From: Candidatus Levyibacteriota bacterium
GTDB lineage: Bacteria; Patescibacteriota; Microgenomatia; Levybacterales; UBA12049
Length of the DNA: 52,462 nucleotides
Direction: 5' to 3'
NCBI GenBank assembly: GCA_027459725.1
Contig: DAIDHK010000009.1
Span: 1 to 52,462 of the forward strand
This document shows positions 17,532 through 25,515 of this stretch, one piece after another. A program made the translations under genes and the position numbers. Within the stretch, counting starts at the first letter, position 1; every line of letters starts with the position of its first letter. Under the pieces are notes generated by a model. It saw nothing but the letters and a program-made list of their open reading frames with translations, was not told where the DNA came from and did not search any database.

Positions 17532-18023
17532 ATGAAAATAACTTTAACTAAAGGAACAGGAACCGGTAATACATTGCTTTCAGCATATGACAATGCTTTA
17601 CAAGAGTGTGGAGTAAGTAATTATAACATTATTCCTCTTTCGTCTATTATTCCTCCTGGATCCACAATTATAAAAGAAAAGTATATTACTCCTGAGGAAG
17701 ATTATGGCAAACGCCTTTATGTAGTTTGGGCAAGAATTGAAAGCGATAAAAAAGGAGAATTTATAGGAGGAGGAATAGGTTGGTATCAGTTACCAGATGG
17801 CCGTGGGATTTTTGTTGAACATCATGAGAATGGTACAACTAAGGATGAGGTGGAAAAAAAACTTAAGAATGATATTATGACTTCACTTAATGATCTTTGT
17901 AAATTTAGACAATATAATTTTAAAGCAGAAGATTTAAATATAGAACTAGAAGTATCTCAGGTTAACGATCTACCAACTGGAGTTCTTGTTATGGCAATAT
18001 ATCAGGAAGATCCCTGGCGATAA
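17532..18023 (+). CDS. Pyruvoyl-dependent arginine decarboxylase-like protein
   Basis: Expected to convert arginine to agmatine and CO2, the first step of one polyamine route. The 163-residue protein has the PvlArgDC layout: MKITLTKGTGTG at the start, the self-cleavage region IIPLSSIIPPGSTI, and IFVEHHENG. Cleavage between S37 and S38 would create the pyruvoyl group on S38, by analogy with the archaeal enzyme. Related families include archaeal-type PvlArgDC and similar decarboxylases, so substrate is not certain. The ATG at 17532 was preferred to a TTG 21 bases upstream because the family starts close to the KITLTKG strand. An unknown membrane protein follows and probably shares its transcript. 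No agmatine-using gene is seen nearby. Confidence 0.8.
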   Translation: MKITLTKGTGTGNTLLSAYDNALQECGVSNYNIIPLSSIIPPGSTIIKEKYITPEEDYGKRLYVVWARIESDKKGEFIGGGIGWYQLPDGRGIFVEHHENGTTKDEVEKKLKNDIMTSLNDLCKFRQYNFKAEDLNIELEVSQVNDLPTGVLVMAIYQEDPWR

Positions 18024-18025
18024 AA

Positions 18026-19381
18026 ATGGAGAGACAATCTACCATCGATAGATCAAAACTGCCAATTCCACTTCCCTTGCGATGCAGAGGAGAAACAATG
18101 CGTCAAACTCCAGAACATTTATCTAATACAGAAAAGATAATACCCTTAATTGAGGAAGCAGCTCTTAATTACGTAGATTTTATTTCAATGGGACAAAAGC
18201 TTACACCACAAGAAAGGTTAAGGTTGACGAGTAGTGCAATGGGAAATCTAATCGAGCTAGATAATATTAGGAATAGCCCTCGTAGATCAGGAGTAAATTT
18301 AATCAATTTTCGTAACCTTCATGGTACAGTTACAGCTAATTGGTTTGAAGAAATGTATCATGATATAACTGAGATGACACAAGAGAAACAAGAACTAGCA
18401 AATGTAAATGCATACTTTGGGATAGTTGATCTTTTTGCTCGTGAAACTGCCAAAAATGCTAGTCGTAAGAATCTAAAATCTGAAAGGAGTGTTTTACATG
18501 GATCCAGTACAGAAGAGGATTTTGTCACTGCTGTTGGACTAGAACAAGTATATTTTGCTCTAAAAAACCCCTCAAAAATTGTAAATCCTGATGCAGATTC
18601 TAAATTTCAGATTACTGCTATGGAGCAAGCTCGTTTGGAGTATGGAGACAGATTAGCTGAATATAGAAGTATTTTGTATGATTTAGAACCTGAAATTAGA
18701 GATATAGAGGAACGATCTATAAAAGAATTACGCTTTAGTAGCTCAGCAGAAAGACGAGAAATTGGAAAAAACATTCAACATACCATAAAAGGATTACGTG
18801 ATGATCAACAAGTACGAGTTCTAACTTTGCAAGGTTTACCGGAAGAGAAGGCAGGAGAATTAAAGAAGAGATTACTTGAATCTGGTAAGAACTTTGCTAA
18901 AATCGTGGTTGCCATCGAAAGTTTAGGATATGCAGGTGCAGCAGCAGGAGCAGCTGCGCCTTTCTTAGGTAATATTACACAAGGTTCTGCAGAGGCCTTC
19001 CTCGGGTTATCTTATGGATTGTACTATGCAATCATGGGTCTAGTGGGATTACAAAACGCACGTATGTCAGAATATGACATATCAAGTCTTAATCCCGCTA
19101 CTCAAGCATCAGTAGAGTCAATGAAACAAAGTCCTTATACAACTAAATGGATGAGATATATGGCAGGTATAATCTCTAATTATGGTTCAGAAGGGTTACT
19201 TGATTTCATGTGGGCTGGATTTGCCGCAGCTAATCCAACTTCCACATTCAACGGAAATAGCGTAGGTGTTCTGGGCGGAATTGCACAAGCGGTTTATGCT
19301 GAGAGCAAAATTAGAGAGAAAAAAAGAAAACTTAAACAACAAGAGCCTCAATTATCAGAACTAGAAAAGGATGTTTTATAA
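18026..19381 (+). CDS. Unknown membrane protein downstream of the decarboxylase
   Basis: A protein of up to 451 residues that I do not recognise. The N-terminal two-thirds is hydrophilic and helical with charged stretches (EYGDRLAEYRSILYDLEPEIRDIEERSIKEL) that may form coiled coils. From about residue 300 there are hydrophobic segments, AGAAAGAAAPFLG, AFLGLSYGLYYAIMGLVGL and FMWAGFAAANP, then a basic tail. The first ATG is 2 bases after the decarboxylase stop and has no Shine-Dalgarno. An in-frame ATG at 18098 has GAGGAG at 18086-18091, so the true start may be there (427 aa). Position suggests co-transcription with the decarboxylase. It ends 5 bases from the convergent DUF2156-like gene. Confidence 0.7.
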   Translation: MERQSTIDRSKLPIPLPLRCRGETMRQTPEHLSNTEKIIPLIEEAALNYVDFISMGQKLTPQERLRLTSSAMGNLIELDNIRNSPRRSGVNLINFRNLHGTVTANWFEEMYHDITEMTQEKQELANVNAYFGIVDLFARETAKNASRKNLKSERSVLHGSSTEEDFVTAVGLEQVYFALKNPSKIVNPDADSKFQITAMEQARLEYGDRLAEYRSILYDLEPEIRDIEERSIKELRFSSSAERREIGKNIQHTIKGLRDDQQVRVLTLQGLPEEKAGELKKRLLESGKNFAKIVVAIESLGYAGAAAGAAAPFLGNITQGSAEAFLGLSYGLYYAIMGLVGLQNARMSEYDISSLNPATQASVESMKQSPYTTKWMRYMAGIISNYGSEGLLDFMWAGFAAANPTSTFNGNSVGVLGGIAQAVYAESKIREKKRKLKQQEPQLSELEKDVL

Positions 19382-19386
19382 TCTTG

Positions 19387-20370
19387 TTAAGGTCTATTTG
19401 AAGTAACAACATATTTTTCGTCTAGACAGATAGGATTCATTTGCATTTTTGATCTTCTTAAACCTTCTATTCCCATATCTTGTTCATTGTTGAGATATCT
19501 TACACCTTTAGCTTGTAAAACAATAGCTAGCTCGTTATAAAGAGCTTGATATACACCATTATATTCTTTACTAGCTGCTTTAGCAAAGTGTGCATAAGCA
19601 TATCCTGCTTCGGCTAAATTTTGTGAAGTATCTGCAATATCTGCTATGATAAAGGCAATCAGTCTATTAGAATCAGCTGGGTCTGATAGGCCGAGAGTTA
19701 CTATGCCTTTAAAATATTCTGAATCCCTTATTGTTCTTAATAAGGCTGTTCTCTCATGTTGAAGGTCTTCTGGTTTTCTTCCTTGGCCCCATTGGTCAAA
19801 CAATGCGACCATTTGATCAGTATCTGAGCTATTATTGAGTGAAAGTATTCTAGACTCTACTTGTGGATGTTCTCTTTTAAATCGATTGACGTGATTTTTT
19901 AGGCCGTGAAACTCTCTTCCTTCTAGTGCAGCTTGTTGATTTACGTCATAAATGTAATCGAAGTTATCTCTGTCGGTTGATATATTAAAATTAGGGTCAT
20001 TGGTTAACATTAATGCAATATCCTTAGTAATAAGCCTTAACTCAGGGGCAATTCCTTTTTTAGGTGCTAAATCTAGTAAGTATCTTGCTGTAGCTGCTAC
20101 GTCGCCTTGACCTACGAACGTATAAAAGGGTTGATCGGTTATATAATCATGTATTTCTAATGCGATGTTTCTATCAATTAAAGCGATTTTATCATTATTT
20201 GATGTATTATAACTCCATAGACCTAGAGGATTAATGTCTGAAGAGACTTGTCTAGTTCCAGCAACATCATTAATCATGTGAAGATTGTGTAGAGTTAAAG
20301 GTTTGAAGACAGCCCGTGTTCTTCTTTCCTGAGGATTACCTCTATCTCCCATGTCTATTACTTCTATCAT
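19387..20370 (-). CDS. DUF2156/LPG-synthase C-terminal-like (GNAT-fold) protein
   Basis: A 327-residue protein resembling DUF2156, the domain shared with the catalytic part of phosphatidylglycerol lysyltransferases (MprF). Supporting segments are FDYIYDVNQQAALEGREFHGLKNHVNRFKREHP, which matches the 'YxYxxxxLAxLxGrkxhkKRNhxnrFxkeyP' pattern, and NNEQDMGIEGLRRSKMQMNP near the C terminus. The N-terminal half shows a degenerate acyltransferase-like layout. There is no membrane domain, so this is a soluble stand-alone form with unknown substrate. Aminoacyl transfer is possible but not shown. It is convergent with the unknown membrane protein gene (5 bases apart) and divergent from the PRMT-like gene. 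Confidence 0.65.
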   Translation of the reverse strand: MIEVIDMGDRGNPQERRTRAVFKPLTLHNLHMINDVAGTRQVSSDINPLGLWSYNTSNNDKIALIDRNIALEIHDYITDQPFYTFVGQGDVAATARYLLDLAPKKGIAPELRLITKDIALMLTNDPNFNISTDRDNFDYIYDVNQQAALEGREFHGLKNHVNRFKREHPQVESRILSLNNSSDTDQMVALFDQWGQGRKPEDLQHERTALLRTIRDSEYFKGIVTLGLSDPADSNRLIAFIIADIADTSQNLAEAGYAYAHFAKAASKEYNGVYQALYNELAIVLQAKGVRYLNNEQDMGIEGLRRSKMQMNPICLDEKYVVTSNRP

Positions 20371-20419
20371 GTATTAATTATAGGGATATCTTTAAATATT
20401 GTAAAGCAAAGATATTGCA

Positions 20420-20449
20420 TTGACATATTTGTTAAATATCTATTACTAT
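20420..20449 (+). promoter_or_regulatory. Promoter of the PRMT-like gene
   Basis: TTGACA (20420-20425), 18 bases, TACTAT (20444-20449), ATG at 20461. An alternative -10 TATATT lies at 20447-20452. No Shine-Dalgarno is present. Confidence 0.5.
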
Positions 20450-20460
20450 ATTACAGTAAT

Positions 20461-21333
20461 ATGGATTTTATTTGGTCAAACACTGATTATCCCTATCTAT
20501 GCCTTAAAGACAGAAAAAGGACACTAGCCTTTAGAAAAGCAATAGAGAAGGTTGTAAAACCGGGAGATGTTGTAATTGATGCGGGATCTGGCTCAGGGAT
20601 TCTAGCCTTTTTTGCCGCAGCAGCTGGAGCAAAAAAAGTATATGCTGTTGAGATTGAACATATTTTGGCAGAGCAAATAAGAAAAAGTTCTATAGCTAAT
20701 AATTTTTCAGATGTAGTTGAGGTAGTTGAAGGTGATATAACCAAAGTATCCCTACCTCAAAATGTTAATGTAGTCATAGCAGAACTAATAGATACCGGCT
20801 TGATTGATGAAATGCAATGTCCTGCTTTAAATAGTCTGAGAAGTAGAGGAATAATAGGTCAATCTACAGTAGTAATTCCAGGTAGGTATCAAACGTATAT
20901 AGATTTAATATATACAGATCATAAGTATTATGGATTCGATATTTTTGCTCCAAAACATGAATGGCCATATTACTCAGGAAACTCAAATGTCTTTATGAAT
21001 TTTTTTAATTCTGCTTCTGAATGGGAACAATCAAAAATCATTCCCGCTACTGATAAAATTGAGATAATAAATGCTGACTTTAACTCCAAATTTGTTGATG
21101 AGAATGTAGATAAGATTTTAGAGTTTCATTTAAATAAAAACAAAAAGTTCAATGGTATTAGAATTTCTGGTATTATTTCGTTAGTTGAAGGTTGTACAGT
21201 TGGCGCAATGAATTCGCTAAACGGCGATAAGATTATATATATACCCCCCATAGTGAATAAACCTATAGTTAGAATGAGAATTCAATATAAAATGGGTATG
21301 GGTATGCGAAGTTTCAGTATAGAGATGTTATAG
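20461..21333 (+). CDS. PRMT-like SAM-dependent methyltransferase
   Basis: Class I methyltransferase of 290 residues. Motif I is VIDAGSGSGILAFFAAAAGAKKVYAVE (about residues 38-64), very like the protein arginine methyltransferase (PRMT) form VLDVGxGTGILSxFAAxAGAxKVxAVE. Motif II/III is VEVVEGDITKVSLPQNVNVVIAELIDTGLIDEMQ. In eukaryotic PRMTs the 'double-E' loop SEWMGYxLxxExM has two glutamates that hold the guanidinium group; here AELIDTGLIDEM keeps both at similar spacing. The C-terminal part looks like a beta-barrel rather than a membrane segment. The target is unknown. RNA or other substrates are possible, since archaeal and bacterial relatives are poorly studied. It lies next to an arginine decarboxylase island, which may be coincidence. 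Confidence 0.7.
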   Translation: MDFIWSNTDYPYLCLKDRKRTLAFRKAIEKVVKPGDVVIDAGSGSGILAFFAAAAGAKKVYAVEIEHILAEQIRKSSIANNFSDVVEVVEGDITKVSLPQNVNVVIAELIDTGLIDEMQCPALNSLRSRGIIGQSTVVIPGRYQTYIDLIYTDHKYYGFDIFAPKHEWPYYSGNSNVFMNFFNSASEWEQSKIIPATDKIEIINADFNSKFVDENVDKILEFHLNKNKKFNGIRISGIISLVEGCTVGAMNSLNGDKIIYIPPIVNKPIVRMRIQYKMGMGMRSFSIEML

Positions 21334-21367
21334 TTGTATGTCTTAGATCTTGTGATATGTGTACCTA

Positions 21368-21397
21368 TTGACACAGCCATTTAAATATGATTACCTT
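21368..21397 (+). promoter_or_regulatory. Promoter of the stand-alone membrane sensor gene
   Basis: TTGACA (21368-21373), 18 bases, TACCTT (21392-21397, weak -10), ATG at 21407 after 9 bases. The -35 lies inside the longer GTG-started frame, which argues for the ATG start. Confidence 0.45.
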
Positions 21398-21406
21398 AAT
21401 TTAGTG

Positions 21407-22222
21407 ATGAAAGATATATTTAGATATAATTCTGTAAAGTTAGTAGTTCCTGTTTTTATATTTTTTACTGTATGGTGGTTGAGTATACAATTCTATTTTC
21501 ATACGGGAAGCATAAACGCACAGATCTTCGGTGCTTTGTATGGTGTAGTAGCATTAATTGGTGGGTTGACTGGTATAAAGTATTCTTATAAGTGGGGAGG
21601 TTTTAGTAGTGCATTAGGAAGATCTACTTTGTTTTTTTCATTTGGATTACTCTCTCAAGAATTGGGTCAATTAATTTCTTCGTACTATAATTATGTACTT
21701 AAACAGAACCCCATACCTTATCCTTCTTGGGGGGATTTGGGTTTTTTTGGGACAATTCCCTTATATATTCTAGGTATCTTATTTCTAGGTAAAGTAATTG
21801 GAGCTAAAAATAGCCTTTTGTCAAAGAAAAATTTGCTATTTGCTATTTTTATTCCTTTACTATTATTAGTTATTTCTTATTTTGTATTTTTGAAGGGATA
21901 CCAGTTCGATTGGTCAAATCCAATAAAAGTCTTTCTTGATTTTGGTTATCCTTTAGGTGATAGTTTATATATTGGTTTGACCGTAGTTGTTTATTTTTTA
22001 TCGAGAGGTGTTTTGGGAGGTACTATGAAAAATAAAGTACTTTTCATTCTATTTTCGTTATGTATACAATTTTTAGCAGATTATTCGTTCCTATATCAAA
22101 GTTATTATGGTTCTTGGAGTGTGGGTGGTATAAATGATTATTTATATCTTTTGGCATACTTTGTAATGACTTTAGCTTTAATAAGAGTTTATGCACAGTT
22201 TATGAAGTTAAGAGAGTCATAA
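21407..22222 (+). CDS. Polytopic membrane protein, stand-alone form of the STAND membrane domain
   Basis: A 271-residue protein with about eight hydrophobic helices and almost no soluble part. It is clearly homologous to residues about 425-680 of the STAND protein at 14346. Shared motifs are KWGGxxSxLGRSxLxFSxGL, YPSWGDLGFFGTIPLYILGILFLGK, FDWSNPIKVFLDFGYPLGDSLY and QFLADY. Similar 'YPSxxD...YPLxD' membrane segments occur as sensor modules ahead of GGDEF or histidine kinase domains (recalled, not searched). The ATG at 21407 was chosen over a GTG at 21359 because a TTGACA lies between them. The next genes are a small acidic protein and a histidine kinase lacking its own membrane domain, so this could be its sensory partner. 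Confidence 0.75.
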   Translation: MKDIFRYNSVKLVVPVFIFFTVWWLSIQFYFHTGSINAQIFGALYGVVALIGGLTGIKYSYKWGGFSSALGRSTLFFSFGLLSQELGQLISSYYNYVLKQNPIPYPSWGDLGFFGTIPLYILGILFLGKVIGAKNSLLSKKNLLFAIFIPLLLLVISYFVFLKGYQFDWSNPIKVFLDFGYPLGDSLYIGLTVVVYFLSRGVLGGTMKNKVLFILFSLCIQFLADYSFLYQSYYGSWSVGGINDYLYLLAYFVMTLALIRVYAQFMKLRES

Positions 22223-22226
22223 ATAT

Positions 22227-22508
22227 ATGGATATATTTGCACAGTTAGCTCAAAGAATTATTTCTGAGCAAGAAACTATAATTGGACCTATAGCGCTTGA
22301 GCAAGCAAAAAAAGTTCAAGGTCTTAGCATAGACTGGGCAAAAAAAGAAATTAAGATTGATGGAAATGAATCTCAGGTAATAGAGAAACTTGTTGAACAA
22401 TATAAAGATTTTTTTGGTAATGCCTCTGTTGATGTCTGTAAAGAAGCTGTTAAAAACCTTATCAAAAGTGTTCCACAAAATGATATTCCTCCTTTACTGT
22501 CTAAATAA
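22227..22508 (+). CDS. Small acidic helical protein of unknown function
   Basis: A 93-residue protein without a recognised family. It reads as helices around a short beta segment: MDIFAQLAQRIISEQETIIGPIALEQAKK, then GLSIDWAKKEIKIDGNE, then VIEKLVEQYKDFFGNASVDVCKEAVKNL. It has one cysteine and no membrane segment. The ATG comes 4 bases after the stop of the membrane sensor gene, so both are probably on one transcript. The following histidine kinase gene has its own promoter 50 bases downstream. A role linking the membrane protein and the kinase is an idea from position only. Confidence 0.65.
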   Translation: MDIFAQLAQRIISEQETIIGPIALEQAKKVQGLSIDWAKKEIKIDGNESQVIEKLVEQYKDFFGNASVDVCKEAVKNLIKSVPQNDIPPLLSK

Positions 22509-22557
22509 GTATAGTCGTTTGTGTGTTTAAAATTTAATTACATTATTGAATATCTAG

Positions 22558-22587
22558 TTGTTGTAGATTAATTTTTTTTTGTATACT
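22558..22587 (+). promoter_or_regulatory. Histidine kinase promoter
   Basis: TTGTTG (22558-22563), 18 bases, TATACT (22582-22587), then 6 bases to the ATG at 22594. It predicts a leaderless mRNA. Confidence 0.6.
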
Positions 22588-22593
22588 GAGTAT

Positions 22594-24063
22594 ATGAAGT
22601 TTAATTTATTCTTTAATAAGCCTAATAATACTGATTCCTCTAATGAACTCACACATATTACACAGGAAATGTACAAAAAAAATTTCGAGCTTGCAGAGAA
22701 GAATAAAACACTATCTGTCCTACAAAAGATAGATGATATTATTATGAGTTCAGTTAACGATAGTGCAGAAATTGCAAGAGCAGTTACAAAAATACTTATA
22801 GAGGATGCAAAGTTTAAGGCAGCAAGTATTTTTACTGTTGTTGATGGAGTTACGATAAAAAACTTAGCTATATATATTGTTCCAACAATATACGATATTC
22901 ATGCTGCAGCTATAAAGACAATATATTCGCTCCCAGATTTATCTATATCTCAGACTGACAATATTCTTGTTCAATCTGTATTGACCAAACAAGTAAAAGA
23001 GTGTTCCTCTCTGTCGGAGCTGTTTAAATGTATTGCATTGAAGGATATTTCTCCTGACGAAATAAATAAAATTCAGATAGATGCTGAAATAAAAACTTCT
23101 TTTATATACCCTTTGGTCGTAAGAGGTCAGACAATTGGAGGGTTGATTATTTGCTTAAGTGAAGTGGAATCTGAGCTGTCAGACTATCAAAGAGATTTAT
23201 TAAATCGTCTACATACGATTATAGGTATAGCAATTGATAATGCACTTCTTTATACACAAGTTCAAGATGCTAATGAGAGATTAAAGCAAGTTGATAAGAT
23301 GAAAGATGAGTTCGTTTCCCTGGCATCACATGAGTTGAGAACTCCCATGACTGCAATCAAATCATATATCTGGATGGCTCTGGATGGTCGGGGGGGAGAA
23401 TTGAGTGAGAAATTGAAGTATTATTTGACTAGGTCATATATGTCAACTAATCGTTTGATTAATTTAGTCAATGATATGTTGAACATTTCACGTATAGAAT
23501 CTGGTCGTTTGACTGTCATTATGAAATCTGTAGACATCCTAAAGCTGGCACAGGAAGTTTTGGAAGAAGTAAAGCCAAAAGCAGAAGAGCTTGGTGTTAA
23601 TGTTTCGATAATACCTCCAGCTATTACCCTACCACCGGTTCTAGCTGATGCTGACAAGATCAAAGAGGTTTTAATTAACCTAGTTGGAAATTCTATGAAA
23701 TTTACTCAGAAAGGTGGATTTGTGAAAATTGAATTGCTTCAAAAAGACAATATGATTGATGTGAAAGTAGTGGATAATGGAAATGGAATTGAACCTACCG
23801 ATCTTCCTAAATTATTCCAAAAATTTGCCATGTTGGAAGGTTCATATACTGCCAATCAGCCAATTCAGGGTACCGGACTAGGTTTGTATATCTGTAAGTC
23901 TTTAATAGAGTTACATCAAGGTACAATCACTGCCTTTTCTGAAGGTCATGGTAAAGGTGCAACATTTACTTTCACGCTGAAATTATTTAATGAAACCGAT
24001 GCACAAAAGTACAGCAAGATTGGTAATGGATCTGCAGTTGGTTTGGTACATTCACAAGTCTAA
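22594..24063 (+). CDS. Cytoplasmic GAF-domain histidine kinase
   Basis: Two-component sensor kinase of 489 residues. An N-terminal coiled region (about 20-45) is followed by a GAF domain (about 50-215, ending VRGQTIGGLIICL...LLNRLHTIIGIAIDNALLY). Next is a HisKA dimerisation domain with phospho-acceptor H246 in FVSLASHELRTPMTAIKSY. The HATPase domain has an N box NLVGNSMKFTQKG, a G1 box DNGNGIEP and a G2 box GTGLGLYICKSLIELHQG. There is no membrane segment, so it senses a cytoplasmic signal or works with a separate membrane partner; the protein at 21407 is a candidate. No response regulator lies beside it. The ATG was chosen over a TTG 15 bases upstream, which lies in the promoter. Confidence 0.92.
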   Translation: MKFNLFFNKPNNTDSSNELTHITQEMYKKNFELAEKNKTLSVLQKIDDIIMSSVNDSAEIARAVTKILIEDAKFKAASIFTVVDGVTIKNLAIYIVPTIYDIHAAAIKTIYSLPDLSISQTDNILVQSVLTKQVKECSSLSELFKCIALKDISPDEINKIQIDAEIKTSFIYPLVVRGQTIGGLIICLSEVESELSDYQRDLLNRLHTIIGIAIDNALLYTQVQDANERLKQVDKMKDEFVSLASHELRTPMTAIKSYIWMALDGRGGELSEKLKYYLTRSYMSTNRLINLVNDMLNISRIESGRLTVIMKSVDILKLAQEVLEEVKPKAEELGVNVSIIPPAITLPPVLADADKIKEVLINLVGNSMKFTQKGGFVKIELLQKDNMIDVKVVDNGNGIEPTDLPKLFQKFAMLEGSYTANQPIQGTGLGLYICKSLIELHQGTITAFSEGHGKGATFTFTLKLFNETDAQKYSKIGNGSAVGLVHSQV

Positions 24064-24092
24064 GCTCTACAAAATTGGTCTATTTTGATGTA

Positions 24093-24122
24093 TTGACAGC
24101 TTTGAAAATATTTGCATTAATA
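24093..24122 (+). promoter_or_regulatory. Promoter of the pilin operon
   Basis: TTGACA (24093-24098), 18 bases, TTAATA (24117-24122) in an AT-rich -10 region. The predicted leader to the pilin ATG at 24167 is about 40 bases. The exact -10 is uncertain. Confidence 0.45.
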
Positions 24123-24166
24123 TATATAGATCAATAATTAAATAAGTTCTTGATCAAATTAAAGAT

Positions 24167-24730
24167 ATGACATCTGCCCTATTAAACATAAAAAAAGCTT
24201 CTTTTAAAGGATTTACTCTTATAGAACTTCTTATAGTGATAGCTATACTTGGAATTTTAGCTGCTGTAGTATTAGTTGCCATAAATCCAGCTGAACAATT
24301 GGCAAGAGCACGAGATGCTGGCAGGCAGAGTGGTATTTCTCAACTTGGACATGCATTACAGTCATACTATACTACTCAACAGAGCTTACCAACATCAACA
24401 GGATCGGCAACATGGGATTTTCAAGCAACGTTAATTAGTACTCAAGATATACAAAATAATATTACTGCCCCTACAAGTGGAGTGACTGCTTGTAGTCCTA
24501 CTGCTAGTACAACAGTTTCTATATCACATGGATATTGTTATTCAGAAAGTGCTGGTACTAGTTTTGTTGTTTGGACTCCTCTAGAATCACAAAACAGTAC
24601 TAATTTGGCAAAGTGTACTTCTGGTAATACATATGTGGTTGAAGTATACAGTTCAACACAAGGTGCTGCAGGAATAGATTGTATTACATCTTCGACTTCC
24701 GTTCCTGGAACTGGTGACGTTCTACATTAA
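24167..24730 (+). CDS. Type IV pilin (probable major subunit)
   Basis: A 187-residue prepilin. The class III signal peptide ends SFKG with cleavage before FTLIELLIVIAILGILAAVVLVAINP, including the conserved Glu at +5. It continues into a helical EQLARARDAGRQSGISQLGHALQSYY segment and a Ser/Thr-rich globular domain with four cysteines. Being first in the operon and following its promoter, it may be the major pilin; this is inference. PilD, encoded next with a 17-base overlap, would process it. Confidence 0.9.
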   Translation: MTSALLNIKKASFKGFTLIELLIVIAILGILAAVVLVAINPAEQLARARDAGRQSGISQLGHALQSYYTTQQSLPTSTGSATWDFQATLISTQDIQNNITAPTSGVTACSPTASTTVSISHGYCYSESAGTSFVVWTPLESQNSTNLAKCTSGNTYVVEVYSSTQGAAGIDCITSSTSVPGTGDVLH

Positions 24731-25508
24731 CATATTTCTCATATTTATTTTAGGTACAATTATAGGAAGTTTTTTGTTGGTCGTCGTCTACCGCTTACCT
24801 AAAAAACAAAATATTGTAACAGGACGTTCAAAGTGTGATTTTTGTAAACATAAATTAGCCTGGACTGATCTATTTCCTATTTTATCTTACATTTTAACTA
24901 AAGGTAAGTGTAAATACTGTCATAGGAAAATCTCAATTTTATATCCGGCCTTTGAATTACTTACAGCTGCAGTTTTTTCATTAACTTATTATTTCTTCCC
25001 ATCAAGTTCTATCGTTAGTTTAACATTTTACCTTGTTATTGTTAGTGCTTTGTTGGCTATATTTTTTATTGATTTATTTAATCAGATTATTCCTTTCATA
25101 ATATTGCTTCCCGCTATTGCTATAGTTTGGTTGTATAATATGATTTACTCCCATAGTTTAGTATTAAATTATACATTCGCAGCCTTTGGGGCAGGAATAT
25201 TTATTTTCTTTTTATTCGCAATCACAAAAGGTAGAGGTATGGGATTTGGAGATGTAGTATTTGCTTTTTTTATGGGTAGTCTAGTTGGTTTTCCTAGAAT
25301 AATAATTGCGTTATATATCTCTTTTGTAATTGGAGCAATAACTGGGGTTATCTATATAATTGCTAGAAAAAAACATTTCCGTGGTACAGCTATACCATTT
25401 GGACCATTTTTAGTGTTAGGCACTTACATGGTTATGATTATGCCTTTGTGGATGATAAATACTATCTTAAATTATTTCCATTTGAATTACTTGCTCAGCA
25501 TGCTATAG
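24714..25508 (+). CDS. pilD: Prepilin peptidase PilD
   Basis: Membrane aspartic protease that cleaves prepilin signal peptides and may N-methylate the new N terminus. The 264 residues contain the N-terminal zinc-type domain with CDFC (about 38-41) and CKYC (about 63-66), and about seven membrane helices. The catalytic aspartates lie in FFIDLFNQIIPF and in the GxGxGD signature GRGMGFGDVVFAFFMG. The GTG start at 24714 overlaps the end of the pilin gene by 17 bases, suggesting coupling. The N terminus before GTIIGSFLLVVVYRLP is the usual length, which supports this start. Confidence 0.93.
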   Translation: MTFYINIFLIFILGTIIGSFLLVVVYRLPKKQNIVTGRSKCDFCKHKLAWTDLFPILSYILTKGKCKYCHRKISILYPAFELLTAAVFSLTYYFFPSSSIVSLTFYLVIVSALLAIFFIDLFNQIIPFIILLPAIAIVWLYNMIYSHSLVLNYTFAAFGAGIFIFFLFAITKGRGMGFGDVVFAFFMGSLVGFPRIIIALYISFVIGAITGVIYIIARKKHFRGTAIPFGPFLVLGTYMVMIMPLWMINTILNYFHLNYLLSML

Positions 25509-25515
25509 TAGAATT

